Shown here one piece after another: positions 58,845-64,000 of a DNA stretch of 64,000 nucleotides. Source of the stretch: Marivita sp051859345 (GTDB taxonomy: Bacteria; Pseudomonadota; Alphaproteobacteria; Rhodobacterales; Rhodobacteraceae). Both the position numbers and the translations under genes were made by a program. The notes beneath the pieces are model-generated. The model did no database searches. It worked only from the letters and a program-made list of their open reading frames with translations, and was not told where the DNA came from. Position 1 is the stretch's first letter, and each line of letters begins with the position of its first letter. The stretch is taken from assembly GCF_051859345.1 (NCBI RefSeq), contig NZ_JBHYFV010000021.1, positions 1-64,000 on the forward strand. The letters run 5' to 3'.

Positions 58845-60283
58845 CGCTTTGGACCAGCGCAGACGCGGCAGAGGCGACGGGCGGCAAGGCGACAACCGTT
58901 TGGGACGCGCGGGGCGTGTCCATCGACACGCGGACACTTCAGCCCGGCGACCTTTTCGTGGCGCTCACGGCGGCGCGGGACGGGCACGACTTTGTCGCGC
59001 AGGCATTGGAAAAGGGCGCGGCGGCGGCGCTGGTCAGTCGGGTGCCCGAAGGCGTGGCGCGCGATGCGCCGCTTTTGATCGTGGACGATGTGCAGACCGG
59101 GCTGGAGGCTCTTGGACGGGCGTCGCGGGCGCGCAGCGGGGCAAAGGTGGTTGGTGTGACCGGGTCGGTGGGCAAAACCTCGACCAAGGAAATGCTGCGC
59201 ACGGTTCTGGGCGCGCACGGAAGGGTGCATGCGGCCGAGGCCAGCTACAACAACCATTGGGGTGTGCCGCTGACGCTGGCGCGGATGCCGCGTGACACCG
59301 ATTTTGCCGTGATCGAGATCGGCATGAACCATCCCGGAGAGATTGCGCCGCTGAGCCGGATTGCCCGTCCGCATGTGGCCTTGGTGACGATTGTCGCCCC
59401 CGCGCATCTTGAGGCCTTCGCGGACATTGACGGAATCGCCCTTGAAAAAGCGTCGATCTTTGACGGGTTGGAGTCGGGTGGCGTGGCGATCTGGAACGGG
59501 GACCTCGCGACCAGCGGCATCCTGAAGGCGCGCGCCGAAGCCAAGGCAGCGCTCAGCGTTTCGTTCGGCGAAAGCGAAGGTTGCGACATGCGCGTCACCT
59601 TGGTGCGCGAAAGCAGTGGCCACAGCGTTGCGCAGGCCGATATCGACGGGGGTCAGCTTCTTTACAAGATTGACGCGCCGGGGCGGCATTTCGCCATCAA
59701 CGGCGCGGCGGTGCTGGCCGTCTGCGAGGTGCTGAGTCTGGACCGGGCGCTGTCGCTTGCCGCGATGGGGCGCTGGCATCCGGGTGCGGGGCGCGGCGCG
59801 CATGTGACCATTCACCTCGATGAGGCGGATCCGAACGCGATCCTGTCGCTGTTTGATGATGCGTATAACGCCAATCCCGCATCGGTCGCCGCATCGCTTG
59901 CGGTTCTCGCGGCGGCACCCGTGCAAAATGATGTGGGCCGTGTGAGTCGCGGGCGACGGATTGCCGTGCTGGGCGACATGAAGGAACTCGGGCCAACTGG
60001 CCCGGACCTGCACGCGGCGCTGGCCCAACTTGACGCGACAGGGACGCTGGACAAGGTGCATTGCGTCGGGCCGCTGATGCGACACCTGTTCGACGCCTTG
60101 CCGGAACAACGCCGGGGGTTGTGGTTCGAAACCTCGGACGACATGGCCGCGCGCCTGCCACGCCAATTGGATGCGGGCGACGTGGTGATGGTCAAGGGAT
60201 CGCTGTCCATGGGGCTGGCGCGCGTGGTTGACGCCATACGCAATATGGGCGAAGGCAACGCGCGCGACGAGGCGGAAGGATAA
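58841..60283 (+). CDS. murF: UDP-MurNAc-tripeptide D-alanyl-D-alanine ligase
   Basis: This 480-residue ligase adds D-Ala-D-Ala. The ATP-binding motif is VVGVTGSVGKTSTKEMLRTV. ASYNNHWGVPLTLARMPRDT and FAVIEIGMNHPGEIAPLSRI are the MurF hallmarks, and DDAYNANPASVAASLAVLAA is in the C-terminal domain. It is translationally coupled to murE and ends 7 bp before mraY. Confidence 0.95.
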   Translation: MTLWTSADAAEATGGKATTVWDARGVSIDTRTLQPGDLFVALTAARDGHDFVAQALEKGAAAALVSRVPEGVARDAPLLIVDDVQTGLEALGRASRARSGAKVVGVTGSVGKTSTKEMLRTVLGAHGRVHAAEASYNNHWGVPLTLARMPRDTDFAVIEIGMNHPGEIAPLSRIARPHVALVTIVAPAHLEAFADIDGIALEKASIFDGLESGGVAIWNGDLATSGILKARAEAKAALSVSFGESEGCDMRVTLVRESSGHSVAQADIDGGQLLYKIDAPGRHFAINGAAVLAVCEVLSLDRALSLAAMGRWHPGAGRGAHVTIHLDEADPNAILSLFDDAYNANPASVAASLAVLAAAPVQNDVGRVSRGRRIAVLGDMKELGPTGPDLHAALAQLDATGTLDKVHCVGPLMRHLFDALPEQRRGLWFETSDDMAARLPRQLDAGDVVMVKGSLSMGLARVVDAIRNMGEGNARDEAEG

Positions 60284-60290
60284 AAGGTTC

Positions 60291-61373
60291 ATGTTGTACT
60301 GGTTGACCTTGTTGTCGGACGGGGGGGATGTCTTCAACCTCTTTCGCTACATCACGTTCCGCGCCGGTGGCGCGTTCCTGACCGCATTGCTGTTCGGGTT
60401 CTTTTTCGGGCGACCGCTGATCAACGTGTTGCGCAAGCGTCAGGGCAAGGGCCAACCGATCCGCACCGACGGGCCTGAAGGGCATTTCACCAAGGCGGGC
60501 ACACCGACTATGGGTGGGCTGCTGATTGTCGGGGCCTTGTTGACCTCGACACTGCTTTGGGCGCGGCTCGACAATGCGTTTGTCTGGATGGTGCTGTTCG
60601 TGACCATGAGTTTCGCGCTGATCGGGTTTGCCGATGACTATGCCAAGGTGAAGAAACAGAACACCGCAGGCGTGTCGGGCAAGGTGCGGTTGTCGCTGGG
60701 ATTTCTGATTGCCGCCATCGCGGGATTCTGGGCTGCGCAATACCATCCCGCCGAGTTGACCAACCAATTGGCGTTTCCGGTGTTCAAGGACACGCTGCTC
60801 AATCTTGGCTACCTGTTTGTACCCTTCTCGGTGATTGTCATCGTCGGTTCCGCCAACGCGGTGAACCTGACGGACGGGCTTGACGGGCTGGCGATCATGC
60901 CCGTGATGATCGCGGCAGGGACGCTGGGCGTGATTGCCTATGCCGTGGGAAGGGTCGATTTCACCGAATACCTGGACGTGCATTATGTGCCCGGAACCGG
61001 CGAGATCCTGATTTTTACCGCCGGGCTGTTCGGCGGTGGTCTGGGCTTTTTGTGGTACAACGCACCACCTGCGGCCGTGTTCATGGGCGACACCGGGTCA
61101 TTGGCGTTGGGCGGCGCCTTGGGCGCGATTGCGGTGGCCACCAAGCACGAGATCGTGCTGGCGATCGTCGGCGGGCTGTTTGTGGTCGAGGCGCTGTCGG
61201 TGATCATCCAGGTGCTGTATTTCAAGCGCACCGGGAAACGCGTCTTCCTGATGGCTCCGATCCATCATCACTACGAGAAAAAGGGCTGGGCCGAGCCGCA
61301 GATCGTGATCCGGTTCTGGATCATCTCGCTCATTCTTGCGCTGATCGGTCTTGCTACTCTCAAAGTGCGCTGA
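60291..61373 (+). CDS. mraY: Phospho-MurNAc-pentapeptide transferase
   Basis: This 360-residue polytopic membrane enzyme transfers phospho-MurNAc-pentapeptide to undecaprenyl phosphate to give lipid I. Key pieces are GKGQPIRTDGPEGHFTKAGT with PTMGG, the Mg-site DDYAKVKKQNTAGVSGKVRL, SANAVNLTDGLDGLAIMPVM and APIHHHYEKKGWAEPQIVIR. The ATG at 60291 (MLYWLTLLSDGGD) has AAGG upstream. The next expected dcw gene, murD, does not follow directly. Confidence 0.95.
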   Translation: MLYWLTLLSDGGDVFNLFRYITFRAGGAFLTALLFGFFFGRPLINVLRKRQGKGQPIRTDGPEGHFTKAGTPTMGGLLIVGALLTSTLLWARLDNAFVWMVLFVTMSFALIGFADDYAKVKKQNTAGVSGKVRLSLGFLIAAIAGFWAAQYHPAELTNQLAFPVFKDTLLNLGYLFVPFSVIVIVGSANAVNLTDGLDGLAIMPVMIAAGTLGVIAYAVGRVDFTEYLDVHYVPGTGEILIFTAGLFGGGLGFLWYNAPPAAVFMGDTGSLALGGALGAIAVATKHEIVLAIVGGLFVVEALSVIIQVLYFKRTGKRVFLMAPIHHHYEKKGWAEPQIVIRFWIISLILALIGLATLKVR

Positions 61374-61559
61374 CGCGCGCAGGATGTCTCGTCCTTGCGC
61401 CTTCGGCGACGTCCTCGGGCGCGTGTTTGGGTGACGCCTTTGACGCGTGTTGCGCAAGTGGCGGCGTCGCTTTGGCATATTTGGAAAAAGAAGAAGTGCG
61501 GACTCGCTTTTCGCCTGACTGTCAACTAAACTTGACACATTGCGCAAGGGAGGGTTGGC
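61374..61559 (+). other. Intergenic region after mraY
   Basis: An imperfect hairpin lies just after the stop (GCGCAGGA near 61378 with TCCTTGCGC near 61393). Further along is an AAGAAGAAG-type purine run (TTTGGAAAAAGAAGAAG, around 61480). I recall similar purine runs between genes in this family but cannot confirm it. TTGACA at 61532-61537 lies too close to the next ATG to serve as its -35. Confidence 0.35.
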
Positions 61560-62780
61560 ATGGATGGTGGACGTCTTGGCCTGACGGTGCCCCGGATCGG
61601 CGGCGCACCGCGCGACGGATTGTGTACTGATTGCGGTGTGTCGCGCATGGGGGACGGACGCGCCTGCGGGCGGGCCTGTCAGTTTATCCAGCCGGATTAC
61701 GAGAGCCTTGAGAGGTCGGTGCATGGGCGCCTGGCCGGGGCGGGGGACGAGGCGTTCTTCGGTGTGACCCAAGCGATGTACCGCGCGCGGCTGGAGCCTG
61801 CGGCAGAGGGTGCGCAGTGGACCGGGCTGACCACGGCGCTGGCGGCAGAGTTGTTGCGTGCTGGTGCCGTGGATGCGGTGTTGGCGACGGCACCGGACCC
61901 GCAGGATCGGTGGAAGCCGCTGCCGGTGATCGTGACAGAGGCCGACCAGATGGCCCAATGCCGGGGCATGCGGATGGGCTACGGGCCGCTTCTGGCGTTG
62001 CTGGAGCCTGCGCGTGCTGCGGGGCATCGGCGGATCGCGGTGGTGGGCATTCCCTGCCAGGTCTACGCGCTGCGGGCGCTGGAGGCGGAGCTTGGGTTCG
62101 ATGAGATCACGGTGATCGGCACGCCCTGTTCGGACAACACCACAACCGAGAATTTCCACGCGTTTCTGGCGCGGCTGGACGACCGGCCCGAGACCGTTTC
62201 GTATCTGGAGTTCCGGGCGGATTACCGCGTGGAGTTGCGGTTCGATGACGGGCGCAAGCCGCGCTTTGTGCCGTTTCTGAAGCTGCCGCTGTCGGACCTG
62301 CCGGCGGATTTCTTTCCGATGACCTGCAAGACCTGTGTCGATTACACCAACCGGTTGGCGGATATCACCGTGGGTTACATGGGTGGTGATGGCGACCAGT
62401 GGCTGATCGTGCGCAATGCGCGGGGTGCTGCGGTGCTGGACCGTCTGGGCGACCGGGTGGTGCGGCGCGCCTTGACGGACAAGGGCAAGCGCGGGGCGGC
62501 GGTGAAAGGCTTCATGGCCAACACCGAGCGCGCCGCCGGGGGGCTGCCGCTGCGGCGGATGCCGGATTGGGTGCGGCCCATCGTGGCGTGGTTGCAACCG
62601 CGCACCGGGCCACGCGGGTTGGAGTTTGCGCGGGCGCGGGTCGAGATGAAGGCCATCGAGACGATTCTGCACCTGCGGCGGGCGCATCCGGCGCGGATCA
62701 AGAACATGGTGCCGACCCATGTCTGGCGCGTGGCGGCGAAATATGGTCTGAGTCCCGACAAGGACGAAACGCGCGGTTAG
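61560..62780 (+). CDS. F420-hydrogenase beta-subunit / BciB-like flavo-iron-sulfur protein
   Basis: This 406-residue protein of the FrhB/FdhB family has N-terminal cysteines in GLCTDCGVSRMGDGRACGRA followed by CQFIQ, then VVGIPCQVYALRALEAELGF and FFPMTCKTCVDYTNRLADIT with VGYMGG. These can hold two [4Fe-4S] clusters and FAD. BciB, the ferredoxin-dependent 8-vinyl reductase of bacteriochlorophyll synthesis, belongs to this family. No photosynthesis gene is in the window, so the substrate is open. It has GGGAGGG before the ATG and interrupts the dcw cluster. Confidence 0.8.
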   Translation: MDGGRLGLTVPRIGGAPRDGLCTDCGVSRMGDGRACGRACQFIQPDYESLERSVHGRLAGAGDEAFFGVTQAMYRARLEPAAEGAQWTGLTTALAAELLRAGAVDAVLATAPDPQDRWKPLPVIVTEADQMAQCRGMRMGYGPLLALLEPARAAGHRRIAVVGIPCQVYALRALEAELGFDEITVIGTPCSDNTTTENFHAFLARLDDRPETVSYLEFRADYRVELRFDDGRKPRFVPFLKLPLSDLPADFFPMTCKTCVDYTNRLADITVGYMGGDGDQWLIVRNARGAAVLDRLGDRVVRRALTDKGKRGAAVKGFMANTERAAGGLPLRRMPDWVRPIVAWLQPRTGPRGLEFARARVEMKAIETILHLRRAHPARIKNMVPTHVWRVAAKYGLSPDKDETRG

Positions 62781-62848
62781 GCCAAAGGTCAGATTGCGCG
62801 ATATCCGAACGCGCGTTAGGGAGGTGCGCAGACTTAGGAAGACCGCCC

Positions 62849-63328
62849 ATGACACGCATTGCCCATATCAAGCTGGACGACGGCAATCTGCCCCCGCCCA
62901 CCCCTGAAATCGAACAGGAACGCCGTGTGGCGATGTTCGACCTGATGGAGCACAACACGTTCGAATTGCCGGACCGTGACGGAAAACCCGTGCCGCAGGG
63001 GCCGTACAATGTGGGGCTGTCGATCAAGGACAAGCGGCTGGTTTTCGATGTGACCAACGAAGACCATGAAAAGGCGGCGGAATTTCATCTTTCGCTGACC
63101 CCGTTCCGTCAGGTGGTGAAGGACTATTTCCAGATCTGCAAATCCTATTTCGACGCGGTGAAAACCCTGCCGCCCAGCCAGATCGAGACCATCGACATGG
63201 CGCGGCGCGGTATCCACAACGAAGGTGCGCGCATCCTGCAGGAACGGCTCGACGGCAAGGTGACGGTGGATGACGACACCGCGCGGCGCCTGTTCACGTT
63301 GGTCTGCGTGCTGCATTTCGGGGGCTGA
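62849..63328 (+). CDS. UPF0262 family protein
   Basis: This 159-residue conserved alphaproteobacterial protein of unknown function (UPF0262) starts MTRIAHIKLDDGNLPPPTPE. It contains IEQERRVAMFDLMEHNTFEL, GPYNVGLSIKDKRLVFDVTN, HLSLTPFRQVVKDYFQICKS and IDMARRGIHNEGARILQERL. It has no signal peptide. It is 5 bp upstream of the phosphatase-like gene. Confidence 0.85.
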   Translation: MTRIAHIKLDDGNLPPPTPEIEQERRVAMFDLMEHNTFELPDRDGKPVPQGPYNVGLSIKDKRLVFDVTNEDHEKAAEFHLSLTPFRQVVKDYFQICKSYFDAVKTLPPSQIETIDMARRGIHNEGARILQERLDGKVTVDDDTARRLFTLVCVLHFGG

Positions 63329-63333
63329 TCGTT

Positions 63334-63783
63334 TTGGGGGGATTGCCGCAGTCGATTCTGTTTTGCTGCGATCACAATGCTGTCCGGTCCCCGATGGCCG
63401 AGGGCATCATGAAAAAGCTCTATGGCTTTGAAACCTATGTGCAATCCGTCGGCGTTGTGAATGACATCGAGATCGACGGTTTCGCAATCGCGGTGTGCAA
63501 GGAGATCGGGGTCGAGATGGACCGCCACCAATCCCGAAGCTTTGACGAACTGGAACAGATGGGTGAGGCGCTTTCGGGGTTCGATCTGGTGGTCGCCCTG
63601 TCTCCGGCGTCGCAGCGGCGGGCGCTGGATCTGACGCGGTTCTATCATCTGACGGTAGAATACTGGCCGATCATGGACCCGACGGGACTTGGCGAGACCC
63701 GCGAGCAGAAGCTCAATGCGTATCGGCAGACGCGCGACCAGTTGGTCGATCAACTCAAACGGAAATGGGGAGGGCGGCTATGA
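63334..63783 (+). CDS. Low-molecular-weight protein tyrosine phosphatase / arsenate-reductase-like
   Basis: This 149-residue protein has the LMW-PTP fold. The catalytic loop is ILFCCDHNAVRSPMAEGIMK (C-x5-R followed by S) and the general-acid Asp lies in YWPIMDPTGLGETREQ. It is likely a cytoplasmic phosphatase acting on phosphotyrosine or phosphoarginine. The CDHNAVRS loop is typical of a roseobacter subgroup. The start is probably TTG at 63334 or TTG at 63343; no ATG precedes the catalytic loop. It overlaps the next gene by 4 bp. Confidence 0.82.
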   Translation: MGGLPQSILFCCDHNAVRSPMAEGIMKKLYGFETYVQSVGVVNDIEIDGFAIAVCKEIGVEMDRHQSRSFDELEQMGEALSGFDLVVALSPASQRRALDLTRFYHLTVEYWPIMDPTGLGETREQKLNAYRQTRDQLVDQLKRKWGGRL

Positions 63784-64000
63784 GTCAAGCAACCATCGAA
63801 CGTTACTTCGACGCGTTCAATCGCAATGACGTGCCCGGCATGCTGGATTGTCTGGCCGAAGACGTGGCGCATCATGTGAACGAAGGCAATATCCGCATCG
63901 GCCGCGCCGCATTCGAGGCGTTCTGCCAGCACATGGCGCGCTGTTATGACGAGACATTGACCGAACTGGTGGTGTTCGTCGCCGAGGACGGCACGCGTGG
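63780..64000 (+). CDS. NTF2-like / SnoaL-type protein, N-terminal part
   Basis: The ATG at 63780 overlaps the phosphatase stop (ATGA). The visible 73 residues start MSQATIERYFDAFNRNDVPG and continue with MLDCLAEDVAHHVNEGNIRI and ELVVFVAEDGTRG. The pattern fits the NTF2-like cone fold (SnoaL, ketosteroid isomerase-related). The gene runs off the right edge. Confidence 0.75.
   Translation, partial: MSQATIERYFDAFNRNDVPGMLDCLAEDVAHHVNEGNIRIGRAAFEAFCQHMARCYDETLTELVVFVAEDGTR

Noticed and set aside
61098..62855. 585-codon minus-strand frame across mraY and the BciB-like gene
   Set aside because: Crosses two convincing genes on the opposite strand and shows no domain.

Overview
The window looks like a chromosome segment of a Roseobacter-group Rhodobacteraceae (Alphaproteobacteria). 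The reasons are high GC, proteins of typical roseobacter character, a SAM-II riboswitch in front of metZ, a CcsR-type small-RNA array behind a DUF1127 gene, an extended UpsM-like leader in front of the dcw cell-division cluster, and a rhizobial-style rha locus. The genus cannot be fixed from sequence alone. I found no insertion sequence, prophage, CRISPR array, rRNA or tRNA.

Layout. 1-3.9 kb: the first 22 codons of a pyruvate carboxylase-like gene, an lldD-type alpha-hydroxy-acid dehydrogenase, and a UvrD/PcrA helicase. 4.0-14.7 kb: a complete L-rhamnose locus, with rhaI-rhaD divergent from rhaRSTPQUK (isomerase, aldolase/dehydrogenase, DeoR regulator, CUT2 ABC transporter, mutarotase, kinase). 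The divergent promoter carries a striking symmetric array of half-sites at 10-bp spacing. 14.7-29.9 kb: a gluconate/idonate-type sugar-acid locus with a LacI repressor, two further CUT2 ABC transporters, an SMP-30 lactonase, a GlcG protein, idonate and 2-keto-acid dehydrogenases, gluconate 5-dehydrogenase, gluconokinase, a GarR-like reductase and a second LacI regulator. GTTACCGGTAAC-type operators occur at both ends, about 10.5 kb apart, so one repressor probably controls both blocks.

30-36.7 kb: an iron/heme operon of a previously unannotated small ORF, hemP, a cysteine-rich unknown, imelysin, bfd, bfr, a di-heme oxidoreductase, a second imelysin and a DUF1513 protein, most of them overlapping or nearly so. 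36.7-42.9 kb: SAM-II riboswitch plus terminator, metZ, folE2, a DUF1127-like small gene, trkH and a TPP-dependent decarboxylase. A gene-free, hairpin-rich stretch follows. 43.4-47.3 kb: valS, then three 103-bp-periodic CcsR-type sRNAs and their DUF1127 leader gene. 47.5-53.0 kb: an Mrp/ApbC ATPase, facing a cobalamin-riboswitch operon (btuC-btuD-exbB-exbD-exbD-tonB). 53.0-64 kb: the dcw leader, mraZ, rsmH, ftsL, ftsI, murE, murF and mraY. After mraY come a BciB/FrhB-like flavo-iron-sulfur protein, a UPF0262 protein, a low-molecular-weight phosphatase-like protein and a truncated NTF2-like gene.

How they work together: the first half is dedicated to import and catabolism of sugars and sugar acids. 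The middle handles iron storage and uptake and sulfur/methionine metabolism. The last third is core cell-wall and division machinery preceded by several regulatory RNAs (SAM-II, CcsR array, B12 riboswitch, UpsM-like leader).
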